Shown here piece by piece: positions 17,166 to 25,525 of a stretch of DNA of 64,000 nucleotides; position 1 is the stretch's first letter, and the number at the start of each line of letters is the position of its first letter. The translations under genes were made by a program, and so were the position numbers. The notes under the pieces were generated by a model that saw nothing but the letters and a program-made list of their open reading frames with translations, was not told where the DNA came from and did not search any database. Source of the stretch: an uncultured Lachnospiraceae bacterium (GTDB taxonomy: Bacteria > Bacillota > Clostridia > Lachnospirales > Lachnospiraceae); contig CASWVG010000011.1 in assembly GCA_949472775.1 (NCBI GenBank), positions 1 through 64,000 of the forward strand, read 5' to 3'.

Positions 17166-20100
17166 ATGGGTAGACACAAAAGTCTGTTTCAGGTAAAGAG
17201 GCTGCTTGCTGTAGCGCTTGCAGTGACAATGGCGGTGGTTTCGGCACCTGTTACGGCACAGGCGGCGCCAGGTGAAAATCCTGGGCAGGAAGTGATGACG
17301 GCAGGCACGGAGGATTCTTCCGCACAGGGTAATATGGAAGCGGGAGAAGAGGAGACGCAAAAGCCGTCCGGCGATGCGGCAGGGGATCCCGCTGACAGCG
17401 CGCAGGCAGGCGACGCGCAGCAGACACCCGAGGAAACAGGAAAGCAGGAAGATGTGCCTGCCGGGGAAGATTCGGAACCAGATGCCGGGAATCAGGAAGG
17501 AGATTCTGCGTTGGAGGATTCGGAATCAGAGACGGAAAAGCAGGAAGAGGACTCTGCGTTGGAGGATTCGGAATCAGAGACGGGAAAAAAGGAAGAGGAC
17601 TCTGCGTTGGAGGATTCGGAATCGGAGTCAGAAAAACAGGAAGAGACGCCGGATGCCGGGGATGTGAAAGAGGATGCAGCACAGGGAGAGGCGGAGGAAA
17701 CGTTGGAAGAGCCTGCCGTTGCGAAAGAGACACAAGTACTGCCTCTGACTTCTGCGGATGACATTGCGAGCGGCAGCTATGCGGAAAATGGCTCTGATGT
17801 TTCATGGGTGATTGATAAAGACGGAAAGCTGACGGTGACAGGAACCGGGGATTTCGCGGAATCTGGCAGAAGCTCGAATCGACCCAAAGTGCCTTGGTAC
17901 GAGTATGCGGCGCTGATCCTTTCCGCGGAAATTAAAGTAGCGGACATGACTGATGCGAGCTTTATGTTTTACAAGTGTGAAAATCTGAAAAGCATTGATG
18001 TAAGCGGTTTTAAAACCGACAGTGTAACGAAAATGGCCTCTATGCTTGACGGATGTAAAAACTTGACAGAGCTTAATGCGAGCGGCTTTGATACCAGTAA
18101 TGTGACGGATATGTCCCGTATGTTTTACGGGTGCACAAACTTGACAGAGCTCAATATAAGTGGCTTTGACACTGGCAATGTGACGAATATGTTATATATG
18201 TTTTGGGGGTGTTCCGGTCTGACAGCGCTTAATATAAGCAGTTTTGATACCAGCAGCGTGACGGACATGTCCTACATGTTTAGCGCACGCAGACTGAAAA
18301 AGCTTGATGTAAGCGGCTTTAAAACCAGTAACGTGACAAGAATGAAGTCTATGTTTTACGGGTGTTCTGATCTGGAAGAACTTGATGTAAGCGGCTTTGA
18401 CACTAGCAGCGTGACGGATATGAACCAAATGTTTTGCGGGTGTTCCAAATTGACGGAACTTGATGTAAGCAGCTTTGATACCAGTAGTGTGACAGACATG
18501 TCTAATATGTTTTACGGGTGTTCCAGTCTGACGGGGCTTAATGTAAGTGATTTTGTCACCAGTAGTGTAACGAAGATGTCCGGGATGTTTTACGATTGCC
18601 GATCTATGGCAAAAGTTGATGTAAGCGGCTTTGACACAAGCAGTGTGACGTATATGGCTGCTATGTTTGGTGGATGTTCCAATCTGACAGCGCTTGATAT
18701 AAACGGTTTTGATACCAGCAAGGTGACGGGTATGTCCAGTATGTTTTTCGAGTGTTCCGGTCTGACAGCGCTTGATGTAAGTGGCTTTGACACCAGTAGC
18801 GTGACGGATATGAATCAAATGTTTCGTGGGTGCTCTAACTTGGCAGAGCTTAATGTAAGCGGTTTTAAAACTTGTAACGTGACGGATATGTCTTCTATGT
18901 TTTTCGAGTGTTCCAGCTTGGCAGAGCTTAACTTAAGCGGTTTTGAGACCGACAGTGTGACGAGTATGCACTCCATGCTTGGCGGATGTGAGAGCTTGAG
19001 ATATCTGGATTTAAGCTGTGAAATGAACATAAAGGATAGAAATGGGGAAGAATTGGGGGAAGAGGATGAAATATATTATTTTTTTGATGGAACAAACCCA
19101 GAGATTATTTACACACCCCGTAACCTTAAAGCGAAAGTGATATTGTCGTCTGAAGATGGGGATGTCTGGTATGATTGTAATAGCAAAGCATATTCGGAAC
19201 TGCCGCGTAATTTGGAAACAAGTATTGTACTGACAAAAAATAAAACGGCACAGGTATCAACAATTGCAGCTATCAAATCCAAGACGGTTTACCGCTGTGG
19301 AGAACCATTGAATACAGATGATCTGGCGGTGTACTATTATGATGCCGAGGGTTCAGTTACACGTGTCACAGAAGGCTATACGACTAATGCAGCCGAAATA
19401 GATATGTCTGTTCCCGGAAGGAAGATACTGAAAGTAACCTATCAGAATATGTCCGCGGAAGTAGAAATTGAGATAAAAAGTATTGCGGAAACATTTTTCA
19501 CGGTCGCCTTTGAGGGAACCGGCAAAGACGACATAGCCGCGGGAACGCCGAAAGAGGTGAAAGAGGGCGAAAACTACATATTTACCTTGACAAAAGCCGA
19601 GGGATATACCTACACGGTGACGGCGGTTATGGGAACGCAGTCCGTAACGCCGGTTGCCGACGCGACAGGCGGTGTCTACACGATTGCCAATGTGACTGCC
19701 AACCTCGTGATTACGGTCAATAAGACGGCGGACCAGCCCCAGGAGCCCGGGAAAAAGATCTGTACGGTCACTTTTGAGGGAACCGGCAGGGACGATGTAG
19801 CTGCGGGGACGCCAAAAGAGGTGAAAGAGGGCGAAAACTATACATTTACCTTGATAAAAACCGAGGGATATGCCTACACTGTGACGGCGATTATGGGAAC
19901 ACAGTCCGTAACACCATCCGTGGATGCGACAGGAAACATCTACACGATTTCTGGCGTAACCGCTGACCTTATAATTACCATATCCAAAACGGCAGGCCAG
20001 ACCCCGGATGTGCCAGACCTGCCGGAGGAAGACAGAACTGGCTTGAAGATAAAATTCGTGCATGAGGAAGACGCGGAAAGCATTTATACCGGTAAGGCGA

Positions 20101-21656
20101 TCCAGCCGGAGATCAGAGTGTACTACAACGGCAAAATCCTCATCGCGGGTGTGGATTACACAGTAAAATACACCAATAATATCAAGGTTGGAACGGCTAA
20201 GATTAGCGTGACGGGGAAAGGTAATTTCAGCAAGGCAAACAACCAGACTACATTCCGGATCACAGAAAAAAATATTTCGGACAGTAATCTGACGCTCTGC
20301 GGTGCAGGTGCTGATGCCGATGGAAAAGAGACGGTAAAATTTGCAAATGCCTCCAGATTGGCCCCGGTCCTGTATTATAACAACAGTAAGCTTACCAATA
20401 AAGACTATGTTATAAAAACTGCAGACGGGAACGAAATAACAAACAAGAAGCTTGGCAGCAACGATAATAATACAGTCATTAAAATTGTGGGTAAGCCTGG
20501 TGGGAACTTTACAGGGAGCCGTGAAGTTACACTTCATGTGGTGGATAAGAAAGATCTGAAGAAGTTTGGGGTGACTGTTGATAAAAATAAAATAAACACG
20601 GTGACCTATAATGGAGGATCGCATTATATCCATGAAATAGGTGGAGCCCTAACGGTGACGGCCAAGGATGAAAACAAAACGAAGATGGAGTACGGAAAAG
20701 ATTTTGCCGTAGTCTACCAGAGTGACTTGGTAAGCGCCGGAACCAAGAAATTTACGGTTGTAGGTATGGGGCTTTATACAGGAAGTGTCAGTAAGTCCTA
20801 TACGGTGAAACCATCCAAAGATGAAACGCTGATGATTCAGTATGATGGCAGCGCTGTAAGCGGAAACAAAATAAATGGTTCGTTAACCTTTGCAAGTGCG
20901 GGAGTGACTATTGGAGACAAACTTACTATTACAGGCAGCGACGGTAGACTTCTGAGAGAGGGCAAGGACTATAAACTAACATACAGCGGGAATAAGAAAG
21001 CAAACCCGAATGCGAAGTGCACAGTGTCGTTCCTCGGTAATTATAAAGGACATAGCAAGATAACTTTGAGCTATGAAATCGGTAAGGCGGATTTAGGCAG
21101 GACAGATGTGGTCATAGCCGATCAGTTATATAAGAACAAGCCAGGAATCTATAAATCCGTCCCGTATGTGATCGAGGATAAGTTGGGATCCAACTCACTG
21201 TTAAAACCTTCCAACTATAAAATCACCTATTATACCCAGGATCCTACAAATAACGAAAATGCGTTGCAGATGAAGGGGGCAAACAAGGTCGGAGACGGGG
21301 ATACCGTGTGGGTAAAGCTGGAGGCGAAAGGAAATTATACAGGCACGAAAATTGTAAGTTATAAGGTCCGCAGTGCCCAGGATCTCTCCAGAGCCCGGAT
21401 AACGTTTCAAGATGCTGAGGGCAAAACGGTTAAGAATGCGGTGTATACAGGAAGCATGATCGCGGAAGGCCAGATGAAAGCGGTGGTCGATGGAGCTTTG
21501 GCGGAAAATGAGAAAGATGATATCGAAGTCATATACGTTGACAATATCAAAAAGGGAAAGGCGACAGTGATTGTAAAAGCGACGGGCAGAGACGGCTGTA
21601 AGTATGTAGGCAGCAAAAAGACAACATTTAGTATCGTAGCCCGTAATCTGAACTGA
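17166..21656 (+). CDS. Large secreted BspA-like leucine-rich repeat surface protein
   Basis: 1496 residues from ATG 17166, preceded by GAGGAGGAG. Signal peptide about residues 1-35 (Lys/Arg start, hydrophobic core, AQAAP). A low-complexity acidic stretch with three 16-residue repeats follows (about 113-160). From residue 274 there are 13 units of 26 residues (consensus LTELDVSGFDTSSVTDMSxM), the BspA-like/DUF285 leucine-rich repeat. Next come a bacterial Ig-like domain (about 700-775), two near-identical modules of about 80 residues (FEGTGKDDIAAGTPKEVKEG), and several beta-rich repeats to the end. There is no LPxTG motif or C-terminal membrane helix, so anchoring is unclear. BspA-like proteins in other bacteria bind host proteins and other bacteria. 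It stands alone between two strong hairpins. Confidence 0.88.
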   Translation: MGRHKSLFQVKRLLAVALAVTMAVVSAPVTAQAAPGENPGQEVMTAGTEDSSAQGNMEAGEEETQKPSGDAAGDPADSAQAGDAQQTPEETGKQEDVPAGEDSEPDAGNQEGDSALEDSESETEKQEEDSALEDSESETGKKEEDSALEDSESESEKQEETPDAGDVKEDAAQGEAEETLEEPAVAKETQVLPLTSADDIASGSYAENGSDVSWVIDKDGKLTVTGTGDFAESGRSSNRPKVPWYEYAALILSAEIKVADMTDASFMFYKCENLKSIDVSGFKTDSVTKMASMLDGCKNLTELNASGFDTSNVTDMSRMFYGCTNLTELNISGFDTGNVTNMLYMFWGCSGLTALNISSFDTSSVTDMSYMFSARRLKKLDVSGFKTSNVTRMKSMFYGCSDLEELDVSGFDTSSVTDMNQMFCGCSKLTELDVSSFDTSSVTDMSNMFYGCSSLTGLNVSDFVTSSVTKMSGMFYDCRSMAKVDVSGFDTSSVTYMAAMFGGCSNLTALDINGFDTSKVTGMSSMFFECSGLTALDVSGFDTSSVTDMNQMFRGCSNLAELNVSGFKTCNVTDMSSMFFECSSLAELNLSGFETDSVTSMHSMLGGCESLRYLDLSCEMNIKDRNGEELGEEDEIYYFFDGTNPEIIYTPRNLKAKVILSSEDGDVWYDCNSKAYSELPRNLETSIVLTKNKTAQVSTIAAIKSKTVYRCGEPLNTDDLAVYYYDAEGSVTRVTEGYTTNAAEIDMSVPGRKILKVTYQNMSAEVEIEIKSIAETFFTVAFEGTGKDDIAAGTPKEVKEGENYIFTLTKAEGYTYTVTAVMGTQSVTPVADATGGVYTIANVTANLVITVNKTADQPQEPGKKICTVTFEGTGRDDVAAGTPKEVKEGENYTFTLIKTEGYAYTVTAIMGTQSVTPSVDATGNIYTISGVTADLIITISKTAGQTPDVPDLPEEDRTGLKIKFVHEEDAESIYTGKAIQPEIRVYYNGKILIAGVDYTVKYTNNIKVGTAKISVTGKGNFSKANNQTTFRITEKNISDSNLTLCGAGADADGKETVKFANASRLAPVLYYNNSKLTNKDYVIKTADGNEITNKKLGSNDNNTVIKIVGKPGGNFTGSREVTLHVVDKKDLKKFGVTVDKNKINTVTYNGGSHYIHEIGGALTVTAKDENKTKMEYGKDFAVVYQSDLVSAGTKKFTVVGMGLYTGSVSKSYTVKPSKDETLMIQYDGSAVSGNKINGSLTFASAGVTIGDKLTITGSDGRLLREGKDYKLTYSGNKKANPNAKCTVSFLGNYKGHSKITLSYEIGKADLGRTDVVIADQLYKNKPGIYKSVPYVIEDKLGSNSLLKPSNYKITYYTQDPTNNENALQMKGANKVGDGDTVWVKLEAKGNYTGTKIVSYKVRSAQDLSRARITFQDAEGKTVKNAVYTGSMIAEGQMKAVVDGALAENEKDDIEVIYVDNIKKGKATVIVKATGRDGCKYVGSKKTTFSIVARNLN
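17502..17645 (+). repeat. Three tandem 48-bp coding repeats
   Basis: Units at 17502-17549, 17550-17597 and 17598-17645, nearly identical, each encoding a variant of DSALEDSESETEKQEE. They lie in the acidic linker after the signal peptide. Because 48 is a multiple of 3, copy-number change would lengthen or shorten the linker without a frameshift. Confidence 0.9.
17985..18995 (+). repeat. Thirteen tandem 78-bp leucine-rich-repeat units
   Basis: Unit starts recur every 78 bases (for example 17985, 18063, 18141) and run to 18995. The total of 1011 bases equals twelve 26-residue units and one 25-residue unit; the short one ends in FSARR instead of the usual YGCSx. The units remain similar at DNA level, so recombination could change their number in frame. 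Confidence 0.9.
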
Positions 21657-21669
21657 CAATGTTTAAAAT

Positions 21670-21710
21670 AAATCCCTGCGGAACCGGATTTTCCGGAACC
21701 GCAGGGATTT
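21670..21710 (+). terminator. Hairpin terminator after the surface protein
   Basis: AAATCCCTGCGG (21670-21681) / CCGCAGGGATTT (21699-21710), a perfect 12-bp stem extended by CCGG/CCGG beyond an AA/AA mismatch. The + strand T run is short (ATTTATG). On the - strand the stem is followed by TATTTTAAAC. It starts 14 bases after the stop codon. Confidence 0.65.
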
Positions 21711-21882
21711 ATGAAAATCAGAGTATTGGAAACGGGCCGTAACAGAGCGTCGGATTCCCATATTAAAGTGGTAAAAACAGCTATAAACAGTTGCAATTTA
21801 CATAAAATGATAATAAAATAAAACCGTACGGATGTTTTTGTGTGCAGGATTTCCAATTCGTAAGATAAGGAGGGTGTGGTTT

Positions 21883-22389
21883 ATGCCCCAATATCAGAGC
21901 AGCGAAGCTAAGGCGGAGAATAACCGTTCTTCCGCGTACACACTTCTGGCAGTCGGCGGCGTTGGTTTTATTGCGGTATTGCTCATTTTTTTTAATGTGA
22001 TACCGGTTTACAGAAATGCTGGCATTACCAGGTATCTGGTCTGTGGCGTTATGGGCGCGATGTTTGTCCTTTTTATCGTGTTCGGCTTTGTGTCCATGCG
22101 GGATTCCAAACTGCTTTTGGTGAAAGCGAAATCTGAGAACTCCCTTCGCTCGGAGATGGCCAGATGGTGTAAGGATAATCTGGACTGCGCTGTCATAGAC
22201 ACGGCGATTCTGGAGGAAGGGGAGACCCTTGCAGATCTGACGGAGGAGGAGAGATATTACAGGCGCACGGAACAGATGCGGGCGGCCATTGACGATAAAT
22301 TCATGAATCTGGACGAGGCGTTCGTGGACGACTTTGTAGACGGATATTATCAGGAAATGTATGAAGATAACGGTGATAACAGTCGGTAA
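21883..22389 (+). CDS. Small two-helix membrane protein of unknown function, overlapping rlmH
   Basis: 168 residues from ATG 21883, which follows AAGGAGGG. Two membrane helices lie at about 20-40 and 52-75. A soluble C-terminal half of about 95 residues is rich in Glu/Asp (LADLTEEERYYRRTEQM, FVDDFVDGYYQEMYE). Its end overlaps the rlmH start by 29 bases, so translation is coupled. I do not recognise the family. Alternative start 21832 lacks a ribosome site. Confidence 0.65.
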   Translation: MPQYQSSEAKAENNRSSAYTLLAVGGVGFIAVLLIFFNVIPVYRNAGITRYLVCGVMGAMFVLFIVFGFVSMRDSKLLLVKAKSENSLRSEMARWCKDNLDCAVIDTAILEEGETLADLTEEERYYRRTEQMRAAIDDKFMNLDEAFVDDFVDGYYQEMYEDNGDNSR

Positions 22390-22840
22390 ACTGAAGGAGA
22401 AGTTTTTTCGCGAGGCGGTGTCCGAGTATGAGAAGAGACTGGGACGCTACTGTAAGCTGGATATTAGGGAGGCGGCGGATGAGAGAACCCCGGACGGCGC
22501 TTCCGAAACAGAGACAGAGCAGATTCTGCAAAAGGAAGGGGAGCGCATTGCAAAGTTTTTGCCGGACAGCGCTTATGTGGTGACGCTTGAGATCGAAGGG
22601 CGGAAATTCACCTCGGAGGGCTTTGCCGGGGAGATCGAGCGGCTTTTCGTAAATGGCGTCGGGCATATTGTTTTTGTGATTGGCGGTTCTCTTGGTTTAC
22701 ATAATTCTATAAAGCGCCGGGCTGATCTGGCGGTCAGCTTTTCGGATATGACATTCCCGCACCAGTTGATGCGGGTTGTTTTGTTGGAACAGATCTACCG
22801 GGCGTTCCGGATCATAAACGGGGAACCGTACCATAAATAA
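22361..22840 (+). CDS. rlmH: 23S rRNA pseudouridine-1915 N3-methyltransferase RlmH
   Basis: 159 residues, the normal size for this SPOUT-fold methyltransferase, which modifies helix 69 of 23S rRNA using S-adenosylmethionine. Signature stretches: KITVITVGKLKEKFFREAV at the start, VFVIGGSLGLHNSIKRRAD in the knotted cofactor site, and the C-terminal FPHQLMRVVLLEQIYRAFRI plus NGEPYHK. It overlaps the upstream membrane-protein gene by 29 bases. The stop is followed directly by two tandem hairpins. Confidence 0.96.
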   Translation: MKITVITVGKLKEKFFREAVSEYEKRLGRYCKLDIREAADERTPDGASETETEQILQKEGERIAKFLPDSAYVVTLEIEGRKFTSEGFAGEIERLFVNGVGHIVFVIGGSLGLHNSIKRRADLAVSFSDMTFPHQLMRVVLLEQIYRAFRIINGEPYHK

Positions 22841-22884
22841 ATCGAGCATAGAACGCTCGATTGGGAGAATACTTTGTATTCTCC
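22840..22884 (+). repeat. Tandem hairpins after rlmH, including dispersed hairpin copy 5
   Basis: First hairpin: AATCGAGC (22840-22847) / GCTCGATT (22855-22862), loop ATAGAAC. Second: GGAGAATAC (22864-22872), loop TTT, GTATTCTCC (22876-22884), nine perfect pairs, the best-formed copy of the dispersed element. Neither is followed by a T tract. yqfC starts 36 bases later. Confidence 0.6.
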
Positions 22885-22920
22885 GGGCATTAATTCAGTT
22901 GTAGATACATATAGTGTAAC

Positions 22921-23220
22921 ATGAGAAAAGAGAACAGACGCCAAACATTTTCGCCGTTTACCAGATCGAAGGAGCTTATCGTGGAATCCCTGAAGTTACC
23001 AAAGGATACTATGCTGGGGGCGGCTATTGTGACTATTACGGGGAACCGTGAGGCTTTTATCGAAAACTATAAGGGGATATTGGAATACACGACGGAGTCT
23101 ATTGTGCTGCAGGGCAAGAATGCCCGGATCTGCTTTGAGGGGAGCAGTCTGTCCATCGACTATTATACCAATGAAGACATGAAAATCAGCGGAAAGATCG
23201 ACGCGCTCCGCTATATCTGA
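22921..23220 (+). CDS. yqfC: Sporulation protein YqfC (YabP/YqfC family)
   Basis: 99 residues, family length. Typical features are LPKDTMLGAAIVTITGNREAFIENYKG and a beta-rich C-terminal part. yqfC and yqfD belong to the sporulation sigma-E set in Bacillus. Here the order yqfC, yqfD, phoH, yqfF, ybeY is conserved. No clear ribosome site precedes ATG 22921. The preceding bases (GATACATATA) faintly resemble a sigma-E -10, but I cannot place a convincing -35, so I do not list a promoter. Confidence 0.87.
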   Translation: MRKENRRQTFSPFTRSKELIVESLKLPKDTMLGAAIVTITGNREAFIENYKGILEYTTESIVLQGKNARICFEGSSLSIDYYTNEDMKISGKIDALRYI

Positions 23221-23242
23221 GCGCGCGTGCAGGGGATGGTCT

Positions 23243-24487
23243 ATGCTTCATTGGATACAGTATTTGAGAGGGTATGTTGCCGTTAAAGTGTGGGGCTATT
23301 CTGTGGAGCGTCTATTAAATCTCTGCGGCAACCACGATGTTCTGGTCTGGGATATCGAGGATCACGGCGACTACCATACCATGCGTATGAGCATAGCGGG
23401 ATTTTTTGCCTTGAAGCCGCTCTTAAAAAAAACAGGGACGAGGGCGGCTGTGATCGGCAAATACGGCATGCCTTTTTTTGTGTCAAAAATGTTGGGAAGA
23501 AAGTTGTTTGTGGCGGGTCTTTTAGGCTGTATCCTGTTCTGGTGTCTTGCGTCCCGCTTTATCTGGGATATCCGGATTGAGGGGAATTTTGCCCTGACAG
23601 AAGACGTGCTGATGGATTATCTGGAAGAACAGGGCATCCACACGGCGATGAAAAAGAGCGCGCTGGAGATCGCGGAGCTGGAGCAGGCACTCCGGGAGGA
23701 CTACGATCTGATTACGTGGACTTCTGTGCAGCTTCGGGGCACCACGCTGTTAATCCACATCAAGGAAAATGAGATGCCGGTCTATGATAACCGGAATAAG
23801 GCGGATTCCGATAAAGGCATGGATCTGGTGGCTGAAAAAGAAGGTGTGGTAACTTATATCATCACCAGAAGCGGTGTGCCTCAGGTGGCGTGCGGGGACA
23901 GCGTGCAGAAGGGAGATGTGCTGGTGAGCGGCGCGGTTCCCGTCTACAACGAGGATACGACGGTGCGCCGGTACCAGTATGTACAGGCAGACGCAGACAT
24001 TACTTTAAGTTACGCGCGGAACCTCTCGCTGGAGGAGGAGGTCGCCTATGATGAGAAATGTTACACAGGGGAGAGCATTGAAATTCCGGTAGTGGGAACG
24101 GGGGAGAAGGAAGTCGCTTTCCGCATCCGCAAGGTTCCCTACGATTTTTATGATACGAGTGAGGAGAAAAAGCAGGTGCAACTTCTGGATCATTTGTATC
24201 TGCCGGTGTACTACGGAAAGAGAACGGTGCAGGAGTATGAAATCGTGCCGAAAATGCACACGGAGGAGGAGATGAAGACTCTCCTGCAGGGGCGATGGCG
24301 AAAAATTATCGCAACTTTAAATGAAAAAGGGGTACAAATTGCAGAAAAAAATGTTACAATAAAAAAGAATGAAAAAAAATGGGTGTTACATGCCCATATG
24401 CAGCTTGAGGAATCGGCGGTGAAACTGACACCGACTATCACGCCGCCTGTGAAGGAAGACGAAGAGGAGAACCCGCAGACGGATTGA
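23243..24487 (+). CDS. yqfD: Sporulation protein YqfD
   Basis: 414 residues. A cytoplasmic N-terminal domain (about 1-85, with YVAVKVWGYSVERLLNLC) is followed by one membrane segment (about 88-110, LFVAGLLGCILFWCLASRF) and a large extracytoplasmic domain (WDIRIEGNFALTEDVLMDYL, then beta-rich). It is paired with yqfC 22 bases upstream, as in other endospore formers. Exact function is not established; it is needed for efficient sporulation in some species. A phoH gene follows after 27 bases. Confidence 0.9.
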   Translation: MLHWIQYLRGYVAVKVWGYSVERLLNLCGNHDVLVWDIEDHGDYHTMRMSIAGFFALKPLLKKTGTRAAVIGKYGMPFFVSKMLGRKLFVAGLLGCILFWCLASRFIWDIRIEGNFALTEDVLMDYLEEQGIHTAMKKSALEIAELEQALREDYDLITWTSVQLRGTTLLIHIKENEMPVYDNRNKADSDKGMDLVAEKEGVVTYIITRSGVPQVACGDSVQKGDVLVSGAVPVYNEDTTVRRYQYVQADADITLSYARNLSLEEEVAYDEKCYTGESIEIPVVGTGEKEVAFRIRKVPYDFYDTSEEKKQVQLLDHLYLPVYYGKRTVQEYEIVPKMHTEEEMKTLLQGRWRKIIATLNEKGVQIAEKNVTIKKNEKKWVLHAHMQLEESAVKLTPTITPPVKEDEEENPQTD

Positions 24488-24514
24488 TCAAGCTGTGATT
24501 TTGAAAGGCGGGGA

Positions 24515-25525
24515 ATGGACGCGTTTACAGTCAGTATGGATGTGCCGGTGGAGCACATGAGGAACTTGTTTGGGGAGTTTGATTCCCATATCAAAAGAAT
24601 TGAGAACGATCTGCATGTGATGATTGTGGACCGCGACGGTGCGGTCCGGATATCCGGGGAGCGGGAAGCGGCAACCAGGGCGGCACGGATTGTCAAGGAG
24701 CTTCTCGCCCTGTCAAAGAGAGGTGCGATTTTGGAGGAACAGAGCGTGGATTATGCCATTGAGCTTGGCAGAGAGCACAAGGAGGACATGCTGCTTGCCA
24801 TGGACAGCGACTGCATCTGCCATACCGTGAGCGGCAAACCGATCAAACCAAAGACGCTTGGGCAGAAACAGTATGTGGATGCCATGCGTGAAAATATGAT
24901 TGTTTTCGGGGTGGGTCCCGCCGGTACGGGTAAGACCTATCTGGCGATGGCGATGGCGGTGACGGCTTTTAAAAATAACGAGGTCAGCCGCATCATTCTG
25001 ACAAGGCCGGCTATTGAGGCGGGAGAGAAGCTGGGCTTTCTTCCCGGCGATCTGCAGAGCAAGGTAGACCCCTATCTGCGCCCGCTTTACGACGCGCTTT
25101 ACCAGATTATGGGGGCGGAGAGTTTTGCGCGGAATATGGAAAAGGGACTGATTGAGGTGGCGCCGCTGGCATATATGCGCGGGCGGACGCTGGATAATGC
25201 CTATATTATACTGGACGAGGCACAGAATACCACGCCAGCACAGATGAAAATGTTTCTGACGAGAATCGGGTTCGGCTCCAAGGTTGTGGTTACCGGGGAT
25301 GCCTCCCAGAAGGATCTGGCACCGGACATGAAATCCGGGCTGGACGTGGCGGTGCGGGTGCTCTCTAAGGTGGACGATATTTCGTTTTGCAATTTGAGCA
25401 GCAAGGATGTTGTCAGGCATCCGCTTGTGCAGAGGATCGTGAAGGCATACGACGATTACGAAGCGAAAGAGAAACGACGAATTGAACAAAAAACAGGAAA
25501 CAGGAATTACAGGCGTGGAAAATAA
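24515..25525 (+). CDS. phoH: PhoH-family ATPase (YbeZ type)
   Basis: 336 residues. The N-terminal region (about 1-110) precedes the ATPase core with Walker A GPAGTGKT (about 130) and Walker B AYIILDEAQNTTPAQ (about 230), then TGDASQKDL. This type associates with YbeY and ribosome/RNA metabolism in other bacteria, which fits ybeY lying two genes downstream. The 3' end overlaps the next frame by 44 bases, so translation is probably coupled. Confidence 0.93.
   Translation: MDAFTVSMDVPVEHMRNLFGEFDSHIKRIENDLHVMIVDRDGAVRISGEREAATRAARIVKELLALSKRGAILEEQSVDYAIELGREHKEDMLLAMDSDCICHTVSGKPIKPKTLGQKQYVDAMRENMIVFGVGPAGTGKTYLAMAMAVTAFKNNEVSRIILTRPAIEAGEKLGFLPGDLQSKVDPYLRPLYDALYQIMGAESFARNMEKGLIEVAPLAYMRGRTLDNAYIILDEAQNTTPAQMKMFLTRIGFGSKVVVTGDASQKDLAPDMKSGLDVAVRVLSKVDDISFCNLSSKDVVRHPLVQRIVKAYDDYEAKEKRRIEQKTGNRNYRRGK

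Noticed and set aside
18192-18818. Long minus-strand frame across the repeats as a gene
   Set aside because: It is the antisense shadow of the 78-bp coding repeats, with no promoter or ribosome site of its own.
17985-18995. CRISPR array or non-coding tandem repeat
   Set aside because: The repeats are directly adjacent, in frame and encode a known leucine-rich repeat type; there are no spacers or cas genes.
22885-22920. Sigma-E promoter for yqfC
   Set aside because: A weak -10-like stretch is present, but no -35 at suitable spacing could be identified with confidence.
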